Shown: piece after piece, positions 10,721 to 19,674 of the stretch
Layout: each line of letters opens with the position of its first letter
Position numbering within the stretch: the first letter of the stretch is position 1
From: a virus
DNA length: 28,084 bases
IMG/VR virus record: IMGVR_UViG_3300025264_000082
Location: 1-28,084 of that record
Strand: one strand, 5' to 3'
Position numbers and translations under genes: made by a program
Notes under the pieces: model-generated
Databases searched by the model: none
What the model was told of the DNA's origin: nothing
Seen by the model: only the letters and a program-made list of their open reading frames with translations

Positions 10721-12259
10721 ATGCTTAATGTACAAGAAAATTATCTGGAATCATTTATCAATCTTAAAGGACTCTTATCTCAAAAGATTAATCAAGAGTC
10801 TAATACAGATTTCTTGACCTTTGTCAGATTAGTAGCTCCTACCCTTGTTCCTGAATTCAAGATGGGAAATCATATAAAAATTATCTCTGATAATCTTAAG
10901 GATATGGAAGAAGGGAAAATAAAAAGACTGATGGTCTTTCTTCCACCTCGTTCCAGCAAGTCCGTGATATGTTCCAAGTTATTCCCTGCCTGGTACATAG
11001 GAAGAAATCCTAATCATGAAATTCTGACTGTCTCTCACAGTGATCAATTGTCTTCTGACTTTGGCAGGTCTGTCAGAGACATTGTCAACACAGAAGAATT
11101 CCAGAAAATATTTAGTGGTGTCTCTCTAAGAAGCGATGTCAGGGCAGCAGGTAAGTGGAAGACAAATCAGGGAGGAACCTACTATGCTGCTGGAGTGAGA
11201 TCCCAGATTGCAGGTCGGGGAGCGCATGTGGCAATCCTGGATGATGTCATGTCTGAAGAAGATGCTTTCTCAGATGCAGGTAGAAGGTATATCAAGGAGT
11301 GGTATCCGGCAGGTTTAAGGACTCGTATCATGCCTAACGGTGCCATTGTAATTATAAATACAAGGTTTCATTACGACGATCTGTGCGGATGGCTTCTAAA
11401 ACAGCAAGAGAACATGTCTGAGTATGAAACCATTCCTTGGAAAGTTATAAAAATTCCCGCCTGGTTGGATGAAGAAGCAGCAGAGTTACTGGATCTTCCC
11501 ATAGGAGGAAGTTACTTTCCCGAATGGAAATCGGAAGAAGTTCTCAGAACAGACGAGAACGAGATCAAGGCCAGTAATGGAAGTCGGTACTGGAACTCGC
11601 TCTATATGCAAGATCCTACCCCTGAAGAAGGAGGTTTAATTAAAAAACGATGGCTACAGAACTGGGAAGATCCTGAACCTCCCTCTTGTGATTTTGTCAT
11701 ACAGACCTTTGATACGGCTTTCTCAACCAAGACCACGGCGGATTTCAGTGTAATTCAAACATGGGGTATATTCTACCTGTATGATCAAGACGAGAGAGGA
11801 TATGAAAGTTATGCTCCGCATTTGATTTTACTGGGAAACATCAAGGGACGTTTTGAATACCCTGAACTAAGGAAACTGGCACAGAAGTTATATAACGAGC
11901 ATAGACCTGATGTCTGCATGATAGAGAAGAAAGCATCTGGACAATCTCTGATACAGGATATGCGAAGAGCAGGATTGCCTGTCATGGAATATCTTCCTGA
12001 CCGAGACAAGGTATCCAGAGTGTATGCGGCTTCGCCTATTATGGAATCAGGAAGATTATGGATACCCAAGAACAAGAAGTGGGCGGATGACCTGATAGAG
12101 GAACTAATCCGGTTTCCCAATGCAGCTCATGATGATCAGGTAGATGCTCTGACAATGGCGGTACACTATCTGAAAGAGTCCTGGCACCTTACTCACCCTG
12201 ATGATCCAGACCTTGAAGATGAACCCAGAGAAAATAAAAGTACTTATTGGACATTTTAA
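10721..12259 (+). CDS. terL: Terminase large subunit
   Basis: This protein, 512 residues from the ATG, is the ATP-driven DNA packaging motor and nuclease. The ATPase part has FLPPRSSKS (73-81, a Walker A variant), VAILDDVMSEEDA (about 170-182, Walker B and catalytic Glu) and the coupling segment NTRFHYDD. The RNase H-like nuclease has acidic residues at FDTAFS (about 330), MIEKKASG (about 400) and AAHDDQVDAL (about 468-477). An in-frame GTG at 10706 lies upstream of the -10 box of the promoter, so the ATG at 10721 is preferred. There is no Shine-Dalgarno site, consistent with a leaderless message. No small subunit gene is visible nearby. Confidence 0.93.
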   Translation: MLNVQENYLESFINLKGLLSQKINQESNTDFLTFVRLVAPTLVPEFKMGNHIKIISDNLKDMEEGKIKRLMVFLPPRSSKSVICSKLFPAWYIGRNPNHEILTVSHSDQLSSDFGRSVRDIVNTEEFQKIFSGVSLRSDVRAAGKWKTNQGGTYYAAGVRSQIAGRGAHVAILDDVMSEEDAFSDAGRRYIKEWYPAGLRTRIMPNGAIVIINTRFHYDDLCGWLLKQQENMSEYETIPWKVIKIPAWLDEEAAELLDLPIGGSYFPEWKSEEVLRTDENEIKASNGSRYWNSLYMQDPTPEEGGLIKKRWLQNWEDPEPPSCDFVIQTFDTAFSTKTTADFSVIQTWGIFYLYDQDERGYESYAPHLILLGNIKGRFEYPELRKLAQKLYNEHRPDVCMIEKKASGQSLIQDMRRAGLPVMEYLPDRDKVSRVYAASPIMESGRLWIPKNKKWADDLIEELIRFPNAAHDDQVDALTMAVHYLKESWHLTHPDDPDLEDEPRENKSTYWTF

Positions 12260-12260
12260 T

Positions 12261-12289
12261 TTGGGAAATGGACAATTGTATGGTATAAT
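12261..12289 (+). promoter_or_regulatory. Late-type promoter 2
   Basis: TTGGGA (12261-12266), 17 bases, TATAAT (12284-12289), with AATTGTATGG directly before the -10 box, shared exactly with the promoter at 17502-17530. It lies in the 53-bp gap after the terminase. Confidence 0.75.
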
Positions 12290-12312
12290 AGTGTAGGGAT
12301 TAGAGGAAAAAT

Positions 12313-14106
12313 ATGGCTAGAACTTTCAATAAAGCGTATGATCATATTAACCAGATGTTGAATGGATCTGGTTTGTCTCCTATTGTCTACAGACAAGGCG
12401 CAGGAAGTATAGTAGGAAGAGGACTTCAAAGAGCTTATAAAGATCTTCCTTCAACTGCCAAGTTTTATCTTCGACAATTTCAAGATAAAGATATTACTGA
12501 TAAAGAATTAAAATCTCTTTTAACTGAAGACGAAATATATGAAATAAGTAAAGCTATAGAACGAAATGAAGCAGCAGAAAAAGGAGATAAACCACTTTTA
12601 GATAGAGAGGGAAATCCTGTCTTAGATGACGATGGTTCAGTTATGATGGTAAAAGGACCAGTAGAAGGAGAAGTAACTTGGGAAACTCCTGGTTATAGAC
12701 AAATTGCTCCACAAGGTCTTAGTCACCTATTTAATGCAAGCCCTCTTTTTAATCTTCAAAATACTTTAGGAAAATTTAAATATGGTCCTCCTAATTTAGC
12801 AGGAGAAAGAATTATAACTGATAAATATAATTGGCATCAGGGAGGAGATAAGCCAGGATTTAAAGCAGTTTTAGACAGTATCAGGAGAGACAAACATGTA
12901 CCTATAAAATTTCTTGCAGAAAATATAGCAGCATCTATACAAGGAAAAAAGGGTAAGGGACCACGTATAAGAGGAAAAATTAATCCTTATAAATGGAAAT
13001 TTGGAGAATCAGGTACATATGATTATGGTCAAGATCGGGGAATGCAGGGAAGTTTACGAGGTATGGAAGGATATTCATATGATCCTCAAACAGATACGAG
13101 TTTTATAGATGACGCAGCTATAGATACAACAGCCGCATTTAAACATGGAGGACAAACAATGCCTGGAGGGTTATCAGGAATAAGGAAATCTATTAATATA
13201 AATGGAGAGCCTCATAATCTTGCATGGATAAATTCAGATGAAGCTTCTGCTCTGAGAGCTATGGGTGGTAGTGGTAAACCCGGACCAATGGGTATCCCTA
13301 GTTATCAGTGGGGAGATTATCCTACTGATGAACAATTTGATCTGGCAATAGCTACTGAAGCTGGTCCTTATAGTATGTCAGAAGAGGTTATTACACCAGA
13401 ACAAATGGCAATTGCAGAATCTGCTATAGGTCAATCAGGTTATCCACAAGATATATCAGTATTACCTCAAGTTACTGAATCTTGGGAAGAAGTTTTTGAT
13501 CCTAAAAGTAAAGTTATAATGGGAGATCGTGCAAGAATAGCAAGAGCAGTAGATGAAGCTCAAAAAGCAGGAAGAGGATTACATCCCTCTGAAAGACGAG
13601 ATCGTAGCATATCAAGAGATGCTCTTAGAACAACTCTTGAAGAAAGTTTACCAACCCTTGAAAGACAAAGAGGCCCTCAAGAATTAAGCCAAGCTTACCC
13701 TTGGTGGGCACCATTTGCACTTCCGATTAAAGCGCTTGGTGGTATAGCAGGATGGTTAAGAGGAAATACTGCACCTGTAATAGCAACAGTTATGGTAGAA
13801 GGTGAAAGAATGAATCTACATGAAGATGGTACTCTTTCAGAAATACGTGCTGGTGATCAAACAACAGAAGATGCAGATTTATATAAACAACCTCTACCTA
13901 TACAAACAGCTAGAGAAGGACTTACTTCTACTGTTAAAGAAGAAGAAAAAGAACTAACAGGAATTGCAAAGTTACTGGATAAACGTAAAGATAAACCTAC
14001 AAAAGGAGAGACACTTCAACCTCAGTTTGATAACATCGTAGCTGCTGGATTTAGCAGACAAGAAGCGGCTGACATGCTTAACCAGCCCGTAAATATTTTT
14101 GCATAG
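12313..14106 (+). CDS. Hypothetical virion-associated protein
   Basis: This 597-residue protein lies between terminase and portal. I do not recognise an enzymatic domain. Visible features are a charged N-terminal helical part, a middle segment AFKHGGQTMPGGLSGIRKSI (about 275-294) followed by HNLAWINSDEASALRAMGGS, a proline-rich region, a hydrophobic segment APFALPIKALGGIAGWLRG (about 471-489) and a C-terminal LDKRKDKPTKGE part. The KHGG motif recurs in two other proteins of this arm. Position and glycine-rich composition suggest an internal or tail virion protein; that is inference. AGAGGA is the ribosome site and a late promoter lies just upstream. Confidence 0.75.
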   Translation: MARTFNKAYDHINQMLNGSGLSPIVYRQGAGSIVGRGLQRAYKDLPSTAKFYLRQFQDKDITDKELKSLLTEDEIYEISKAIERNEAAEKGDKPLLDREGNPVLDDDGSVMMVKGPVEGEVTWETPGYRQIAPQGLSHLFNASPLFNLQNTLGKFKYGPPNLAGERIITDKYNWHQGGDKPGFKAVLDSIRRDKHVPIKFLAENIAASIQGKKGKGPRIRGKINPYKWKFGESGTYDYGQDRGMQGSLRGMEGYSYDPQTDTSFIDDAAIDTTAAFKHGGQTMPGGLSGIRKSININGEPHNLAWINSDEASALRAMGGSGKPGPMGIPSYQWGDYPTDEQFDLAIATEAGPYSMSEEVITPEQMAIAESAIGQSGYPQDISVLPQVTESWEEVFDPKSKVIMGDRARIARAVDEAQKAGRGLHPSERRDRSISRDALRTTLEESLPTLERQRGPQELSQAYPWWAPFALPIKALGGIAGWLRGNTAPVIATVMVEGERMNLHEDGTLSEIRAGDQTTEDADLYKQPLPIQTAREGLTSTVKEEEKELTGIAKLLDKRKDKPTKGETLQPQFDNIVAAGFSRQEAADMLNQPVNIFA

Positions 14107-14114
14107 GATAAATA

Positions 14115-16667
14115 ATGGCAACAGAAAAAAACCCATATGAGATGATACCAGAAGAAATTCCTAACGTAATTCCTATGGTTCCAGAAACAGAACTTGATGC
14201 CAGTTTTGAAGTAGCTGATGATGGTGGAGTTATAGTAGATTTTTCTGAAGAGTCTAGTATAGAGATGCAACCATCAGAAGATATTGCTGAATGGTATGGT
14301 GATCTTGCAGAAACTCTGGAAGAATCAGATTTATTTGAGATAGCCACAGATGTTATAAATGATTTTCAAGCAGATAAAGATTCCAGAGGTGAATGGGAGT
14401 CTATGTTTGAAAGAGGCTTTGATCTTTTAGGATTAAAACTTGAGCCGGGATCAGAACCTTTTGAAGGTGCTTGTACAGCCGTTCATCCTCTTCTGATAGA
14501 ATCAGCAGTTAAGTTTCAATCAAAGGCTTCAGGAGAACTCTTTCCCAGTGGAGGTCCAGTAAAGGCAAACATACTTGGCAAGATAACTCCTGAGAAAGAG
14601 ACACAAGCTAACCGTGTTCAGAATTTTATGAACTATCAGGTTACTGAACAGATGCCAGAATATTTTGATGAATTTGAAAGAATGCTTTTTCATCTTCCCT
14701 TGATAGGATCAGCATTTAAAAAAATATATTATAGTTCTACTCTTAAACGTCCTGTCTCTGAATTTGTTCCCATAGATCAATTTTATGTGTCTTACTATGC
14801 AACTGATCTGAGGAATGCGGATAGGTATACCCATGTTATTAATCGGAGTCCGGTAGAATTACAAAAAGATGTTATAGCTGGTGTCTATAAGGATGTAGAT
14901 CTTCCTAAACCTAATCAATCCAATATAACATCTTTCACAGAGAAAATGGATACTATTCTAGGATTGTCTCCCTCTTCAGATAATGATCCTCAATATATTT
15001 TATTGGAACAACATCGTTATCTAGATATCGAAAATAAAGATCAATCGCTCCCCTATATCGTAACTATAGAAGAACAAACAAGACAAGTACTAAGTATTCG
15101 TAGAAACTATGAACAGAATGATCCGAATATGGAGAAGCGTAGTCACTTTGTCCATTATCGATTTGTTCCGGGTTTTGGTTTTTATGGATTAGGTCTGATA
15201 CATTTCCTTGGTAATCTTACCATGAGTGCAACTGCTGCAATGAGATCTCTAATTGATGCAGGTCAGTTTGCAAATCTGCCTGGAGGTTTCAAAGCCAAAG
15301 GACTTAGAATGGTTGGTGATAATGATCCCATCTCCCCGGGTGAGTTCAAGGAGGTTGAAGCAACTGGAATGGATCTTTCAAAGGCTATTATTCCTCTCCC
15401 CTATAAAGAGCCTTCCTCTACTCTATTTCAGATGCTCCAGTTCGTAGCTGCTGCTGGTCAGAAGTTTGCGGATAGCACGGAACAAGTTATTTCTGATGCT
15501 GCCTCCTATGGACCCGTTGGTACAACTATGGCTCTCTTAGAAGCCAGTAGTAAGTTTTTCACAGCCATACATAAACGTCTTCATAAATCTCAGAAAGATG
15601 AATTTAGAATTCTGGCAAAGATAGATTATGATTATCTTCCTGATGAATATCCTTATGATGTTCCATTTGAAGATAGAAGTATATTTAAAAATGATTTTGA
15701 TGGACGAGTAGATATAGTTCCTGTCTCTGATCCTAATATACCATCCAATGCTCATCGTATGATGCTGGCTAACATGGCTCTTCAAATGGCACAGCAATCA
15801 CCTCCTGGTATGTTTAATCTAGAAGCATTAAACAGAACTATTCTTAATGCAGCTAACATGCCTAACATGGAAGAGATACTTCCTCCCAAGATAGAACCAA
15901 AGCCAATGGACCCTGTGTCGGATATCATGGCCGCTACCAAAGGAATTCCTATAGCTGCTTTTCCAGGACAGAATCATGATGCTCATATTCAGACAAAGAT
16001 GGCATATCTTCAAGATCCTGCTAATGGAGCCAATCCTATTATGCAAAGAATACGTCCTCTTCTGGAAGCCAATATTCAAGAACATTCTGTGATGAAGTAT
16101 CAAGAGCAGATGAACGGGATGACACAACAGATGATTGAGCAAATGCCTCCAGAACAGGCCCAAAATCCTGCTGTTGTAGAAATGGCAATGGCTCAAGCTG
16201 CTCAACAAGTAATGAATGCTAATCAGGCTATAGGAATAACACAGTCACCTGAACAACAACTGGTCGCTCTAGAACAAGCCAAGGTAGAACTAGAAAAACA
16301 AAAACTACAATCTGATACAATGGTTCAAGCTGCTGAGATGGAATTAAAGAATAAGAAACTTGAGCTTGATGAAAATGAACAGATTATTGATATGCTCAAG
16401 ACAGGTGCAACTGATAACTTCAAGAGAGAGAAAGCAGAACTTGACAGAGATTCTAAGAAAGAATTAAAAACTCTGGATATACTATCCAAGATCGGAATTG
16501 AAGAATCTAAATTAGATGCTGAAGATGAAAGAGTTAGACAAAGAATAATGAAAGACTTATTAGAACAATATAATAAAGATGAGAAAGATCTGGATATGAA
16601 GGGTCTAGATGCTCTAGTTAAAATGGCTATTGAACAATCCAAGAAAGATAAAGGAGATAAAGAATGA
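14115..16667 (+). CDS. Portal protein, P22-like
   Basis: This 850-residue protein should form the dodecameric ring through which DNA enters and leaves the capsid. The N-terminal third has the P22-type pattern of a helical clip and stem entry (WESMFERGFDLLGL, then TAVHPLLIESAVKFQSKASG). HLPLIGSAFKKIYY and FVPIDQFYVSYYATDLRNAD follow, and later GLIHFLGNLTMSATAAMRSL. The C-terminal 170 residues are Gln-rich and then a long charged coiled coil, like the extended barrel of P22 portals. At 850 residues it is longer than P22 gp1 (725). The stop overlaps the next start (ATGA). Confidence 0.9.
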   Translation: MATEKNPYEMIPEEIPNVIPMVPETELDASFEVADDGGVIVDFSEESSIEMQPSEDIAEWYGDLAETLEESDLFEIATDVINDFQADKDSRGEWESMFERGFDLLGLKLEPGSEPFEGACTAVHPLLIESAVKFQSKASGELFPSGGPVKANILGKITPEKETQANRVQNFMNYQVTEQMPEYFDEFERMLFHLPLIGSAFKKIYYSSTLKRPVSEFVPIDQFYVSYYATDLRNADRYTHVINRSPVELQKDVIAGVYKDVDLPKPNQSNITSFTEKMDTILGLSPSSDNDPQYILLEQHRYLDIENKDQSLPYIVTIEEQTRQVLSIRRNYEQNDPNMEKRSHFVHYRFVPGFGFYGLGLIHFLGNLTMSATAAMRSLIDAGQFANLPGGFKAKGLRMVGDNDPISPGEFKEVEATGMDLSKAIIPLPYKEPSSTLFQMLQFVAAAGQKFADSTEQVISDAASYGPVGTTMALLEASSKFFTAIHKRLHKSQKDEFRILAKIDYDYLPDEYPYDVPFEDRSIFKNDFDGRVDIVPVSDPNIPSNAHRMMLANMALQMAQQSPPGMFNLEALNRTILNAANMPNMEEILPPKIEPKPMDPVSDIMAATKGIPIAAFPGQNHDAHIQTKMAYLQDPANGANPIMQRIRPLLEANIQEHSVMKYQEQMNGMTQQMIEQMPPEQAQNPAVVEMAMAQAAQQVMNANQAIGITQSPEQQLVALEQAKVELEKQKLQSDTMVQAAEMELKNKKLELDENEQIIDMLKTGATDNFKREKAELDRDSKKELKTLDILSKIGIEESKLDAEDERVRQRIMKDLLEQYNKDEKDLDMKGLDALVKMAIEQSKKDKGDKE

Positions 16668-16876
16668 CAATAAAAATTCCAGAAATGACGAAAGGTAAAG
16701 GCTATATTACTTATAAACAAACAAGTTCTGATAAACCAGTAACTTATGGAGATCCTTTCAAAAGTGATTGTATTGGACCTTGGGAAACACTAGCTGACCT
16801 TAATGAATGGGGCTATGGTGAATTTAAATTTCCAGAACCAGCAAAGAAAAGTCGTAAGAGTACCTTATACACCTAA
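16664..16876 (+). CDS. Small conserved late protein
   Basis: This 70-residue protein (MTIKIPEMTKGKGYITYKQT at the start) has a central SDCIGPWETLADLNEWGYGE segment and a basic tail. It overlaps the portal stop by 4 bases and its own stop overlaps the next ATG by one, so the three are co-translated. I see no catalytic motif. Proteins of this size here may be minor head or completion proteins. Confidence 0.65.
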   Translation: MTIKIPEMTKGKGYITYKQTSSDKPVTYGDPFKSDCIGPWETLADLNEWGYGEFKFPEPAKKSRKSTLYT

Positions 16877-17070
16877 TGGAACTCTGGGATGAGGTTATTC
16901 AAGAGTATAATGAAGAGATTCAAAGACTCAGACTTTCATTAGGAAATGGTTCGGCTGATGATTATGCTCATTATAGACAACTTGTAGGTTCTATCCAAGG
17001 TTTAGAGTGGGCTAGAATTAATTTAAATGATATAATTAAAAAACGAATGTATTCAGAAGAAGAGGAGTAA
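16876..17070 (+). CDS. Small conserved helical protein
   Basis: This 64-residue protein (MELWDEVIQEYNEEIQRLRL) is two amphipathic helices with DDYAHYRQLVGSIQGLEWAR in the second half. I recognise the ELWDEVIxEYNEEIQRLR pattern from marine phage genomes, always next to portal or GroES-like genes, with no assigned function. GAGGAG near its end serves the next gene. Confidence 0.7.
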   Translation: MELWDEVIQEYNEEIQRLRLSLGNGSADDYAHYRQLVGSIQGLEWARINLNDIIKKRMYSEEEE

Positions 17071-17071
17071 A

Positions 17072-17500
17072 ATGCAACAAGTACAAATGGGTAAGGCCCT
17101 AAAAAATGATTCATGGATCAGTGATCCTACTGAAGTAGAAGATCCAGAAGTATTACCTGAATTACCGGGATTTCATGTTTTGGTAAGACCAGTGTCTGTA
17201 AAAAGTCAAACAAAAGGTGGAATTTTTATTCCAGATTCAATTAAAGATGATATGTCATATCTTACCACGGTAGGTAAAGTATTAGCTCTGGGTAAGTTGG
17301 CATATCTGGATAGGGATAAATTTCCAGCAGGAGCTTGGTGTAATGTAGGTGATTATATATGTTATGGTAAACATGCAGGAACAAAGCTTTTTTACAAAGG
17401 AGTAAGACTTATTTTACTCTTTGATGATCAGATTACAATGAAGGTTGAAGATCCAAAAGATCTAGATCCAACATTTAATTTAGGAAAAGGATCAACATAA
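17072..17500 (+). CDS. GroES-like co-chaperonin
   Basis: This 142-residue protein contains a GroES-type beta barrel at about 33-122. It has GFHVLVRPVSV, then KTKGG-like SQTKGGIFIPDS where GroES has KTAGGI, a mobile-loop-length insert, VGKVLALG, and VGDYICYGKHAGTKLFYKG near the end. Phage GroES analogues such as T4 gp31 replace the host co-chaperonin so that GroEL can fold the major capsid protein. Its position just upstream of scaffold and capsid supports that job. The extra 30 N-terminal and 20 C-terminal residues are unusual compared with GroES (97). GAGGAG is the ribosome site. Confidence 0.85.
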   Translation: MQQVQMGKALKNDSWISDPTEVEDPEVLPELPGFHVLVRPVSVKSQTKGGIFIPDSIKDDMSYLTTVGKVLALGKLAYLDRDKFPAGAWCNVGDYICYGKHAGTKLFYKGVRLILLFDDQITMKVEDPKDLDPTFNLGKGST

Positions 17501-17501
17501 T

Positions 17502-17530
17502 TTGGAAAATCGTTAATTGTATGGTATAAT
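17502..17530 (+). promoter_or_regulatory. Late-type promoter 3, head genes
   Basis: TTGGAA (17502-17507), 17 bases, TATAAT (17525-17530), with the same AATTGTATGG before the -10 box as promoter 2. It drives the scaffold and capsid block. Confidence 0.75.
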
Positions 17531-17545
17531 AGTATATCGTTAAAT

Positions 17546-17565
17546 CGTTGATTTCGTAAACAACG
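17546..17565 (+). promoter_or_regulatory. Small hairpin next to a strong ribosome site
   Basis: CGTTG (17546-17550) pairs with CAACG (17561-17565), and GGAGGT follows at once. It would sit at the 5' end of the scaffold mRNA and may protect it or tune translation. Confidence 0.4.
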
Positions 17566-17574
17566 GAGGTAAGA

Positions 17575-18504
17575 ATGGATAAAAAAGAAGAATGGGGAGA
17601 TATAAATCTTTCGAATGAGGAACAGAAAATTGAAATTGAGCTTGAAGATAATGAGTCAAATTCTGAAGAGGGAGTTGAAGAATCTAAAGAAGCCCAAAAC
17701 TCAGATGGTAAAGGAGATGCTCCAGAATTGGAGGGCATTAATACCAAAGGAGCAGAAAAACGTATTCGACAACTTATCCGACAGCGCAAGGAAAGAGATG
17801 AACATATTGCTGCTCTCATTCAAAAAAATGAGGAGTTAAATACAACTCTCAGAACACAATATAAGGAAGTAGACGAGGTTAATAAATTAAGTCTTGATGC
17901 TTCTGAAAAACAATTAACTGATAAACTTGAGCTTGCCAGATCAGTTTATATGGAAGCTTTTGAAGAAGGAGACAAAGAAAGAGTTCTTAAAGCACAGGAA
18001 ATGTTAAATGATGCACAGACTGACTTGAAAGCAGTTTCTTCTGCTCAAAAAAATTATAAAGAAGTACCTGTACAAGAACCTCAATATCAACCACCGCCTG
18101 TGCAACAAGCTTCTGATCCAAGGGCTGAAGAATGGGCTGCAAGAAATAATTGGTTTGGACAGGATAATGTTAAAACCGCTGCTGCATTAGCTATAGATGC
18201 AGAACTTAAAAGCGAAGGTTATGATCCAACCGATAATGATTTTTATCAGGAAATTGATAAGAGAATTAATAAAGCGTTTTCTCAAAATATAGAGGAAACT
18301 ACAGAACGTGTGCAGGATAATACGTCACCACCTGCTCAAGTAGTATCGGGGAGTTCACGCTCATCCCCATCCAGTTCTAATAAAGTTAAACTATCAAAGG
18401 AAGATGTTAGGCTTGCACAGAAATGGAATATACCACTTGAACAGTATGCTGCTGAAAAGCTAAAAGTTTCTGATGCTGACGGCAATTATACTAATATAAC
18501 TTAG
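17575..18504 (+). CDS. Capsid scaffolding protein
   Basis: This 309-residue protein has a very acidic N-terminus, basic and coiled-coil helices at about 60-160 (GAEKRIRQLIRQRKERDEHI onward) and a proline/glutamine linker. A conserved segment follows (DPRAEEWAARNNWFGQDNVK, about 181-200, then DPTDNDFYQEIDKRI). A serine-rich stretch and a basic C-terminal helix (KVKLSKEDVRLAQKWNIP) come last. This is the usual build of phage scaffolds, whose basic C-terminus binds the capsid protein. It lies between a late promoter and the head genes. GGAGGT gives strong translation. Confidence 0.8.
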   Translation: MDKKEEWGDINLSNEEQKIEIELEDNESNSEEGVEESKEAQNSDGKGDAPELEGINTKGAEKRIRQLIRQRKERDEHIAALIQKNEELNTTLRTQYKEVDEVNKLSLDASEKQLTDKLELARSVYMEAFEEGDKERVLKAQEMLNDAQTDLKAVSSAQKNYKEVPVQEPQYQPPPVQQASDPRAEEWAARNNWFGQDNVKTAAALAIDAELKSEGYDPTDNDFYQEIDKRINKAFSQNIEETTERVQDNTSPPAQVVSGSSRSSPSSSNKVKLSKEDVRLAQKWNIPLEQYAAEKLKVSDADGNYTNIT

Positions 18505-18520
18505 CGTGGAGGAATGAAAT

Positions 18521-19015
18521 ATGACACGAAATGAAACACGTAGTAATACTAATCGGGAAACTACAACAAGAGAAGTCGAAGAAGAATATGTCTTTGAGGA
18601 GCCAGATGCCCTCTCTATACCGGATTCGGTACAAGCAAGATTTGACAATGAGGCTATGTCTCTCCGTTGGATACGCATATCTGTAAAAGGTGAAGATGAC
18701 ATCGCAAATGTTGGTAAAAACCAGCAACAGGGATGGATCTTCGTAACTCCTGATGAAGTTCCTGAAATGGCAATTACATCCTTCGTAAGGGAAGAAGGTC
18801 GCTATCTTGGAGCCGTCTGTCGTGGAGACGTAGCGTTGGCAAAGAAGCCAACAGCAAAGGTAGAGGCCAGACAGAAATTTTATGAGAAAAAGGCTAATGA
18901 TATGATGGATGCAGTAAATGCACAACTAATGAAAAGCTCTGATTCTCGTATGCCAATTTCTAATACAAGTAAATCCGTAACAACCAGAGGTAGGCAACCT
19001 TCTTTTCAAAAATAG
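18521..19015 (+). CDS. Conserved head-region protein of unknown role
   Basis: This 164-residue protein has a Thr/Arg/Glu-rich N-terminus. A compact beta-type middle includes MSLRWIRISVKGEDDIANVG and a stretch ending GRYLGAVCRGDVALAKKP. The C-terminus is helical and basic. It lies between scaffold and decoration candidates, so a role in head assembly is likely, but I do not recognise the fold. GTGGAGG is upstream of the ATG. Confidence 0.65.
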   Translation: MTRNETRSNTNRETTTREVEEEYVFEEPDALSIPDSVQARFDNEAMSLRWIRISVKGEDDIANVGKNQQQGWIFVTPDEVPEMAITSFVREEGRYLGAVCRGDVALAKKPTAKVEARQKFYEKKANDMMDAVNAQLMKSSDSRMPISNTSKSVTTRGRQPSFQK

Positions 19016-19044
19016 TCTATCTCTACATTATAAGGAGATGAAAC

Positions 19045-19659
19045 ATGTCTACTACTAAAGCATTTCGTGGTTTCGTCCCTGCTCGTAAAAAAGGTGGTGC
19101 TTATAATAATGAGGCTGTGACCGATATGATCACACTAACCTCAACAGGACAAGCACAAACACCAGCGAATAGTATTTTTACTGGTGATCCTGTCGTATTA
19201 CCGGGAGCTAACTTTACAACTATCTCTCCGTATATTGCTGCAACTCTTAAACCTTCAGGGGTTTTCATGGGTTGTCAATATGTTGAGAATGGTGAACAAA
19301 AGTTCTCACGATACTGGCCGGGTGGAACAAGTGCCACAGACGTTAAATTTTTCGTAATTACTGATCCTGATCAGATTTATTACATCCAGTGTTCTCTGAC
19401 TCTATCGGCTGCTGAAGCTGCTATTGTCAAGAACTACACTGCTACCGTTAGTTCAACTGCCTCTTCAGGCAATACAACTACTGGTCAATCAAGCTACTAC
19501 TTGCTTGCTGCCAGTGGTGCAGAAACTGAACTAGCTTGTCGTGTACTTGGACGTGCTAAGTTTGCTGACGAAGGTAATGACGATGCGTATCCCATTGTAG
19601 AGGTCTGGTTAAATACTCACCGTGACCGATACGTGACGGCTACGGCATCAACGGCTTAA
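19045..19659 (+). CDS. Candidate head decoration (cement) protein
   Basis: This 204-residue protein is beta-rich and Ser/Thr/Ala-rich. It has SIFTGDPVVLPGANFTTISP (a short strand-turn pattern), FMGCQYVENGEQKFSRYWPG in the middle and VEVWLNTHRDRYV at the end. It has the size and place (directly upstream of the major capsid gene) of a capsid decoration protein. A strong Shine-Dalgarno (AAGGAG) suggests high expression. Function is inferred from position. Confidence 0.6.
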   Translation: MSTTKAFRGFVPARKKGGAYNNEAVTDMITLTSTGQAQTPANSIFTGDPVVLPGANFTTISPYIAATLKPSGVFMGCQYVENGEQKFSRYWPGGTSATDVKFFVITDPDQIYYIQCSLTLSAAEAAIVKNYTATVSSTASSGNTTTGQSSYYLLAASGAETELACRVLGRAKFADEGNDDAYPIVEVWLNTHRDRYVTATASTA

Positions 19660-19674
19660 TAGGAGGGATTTATC

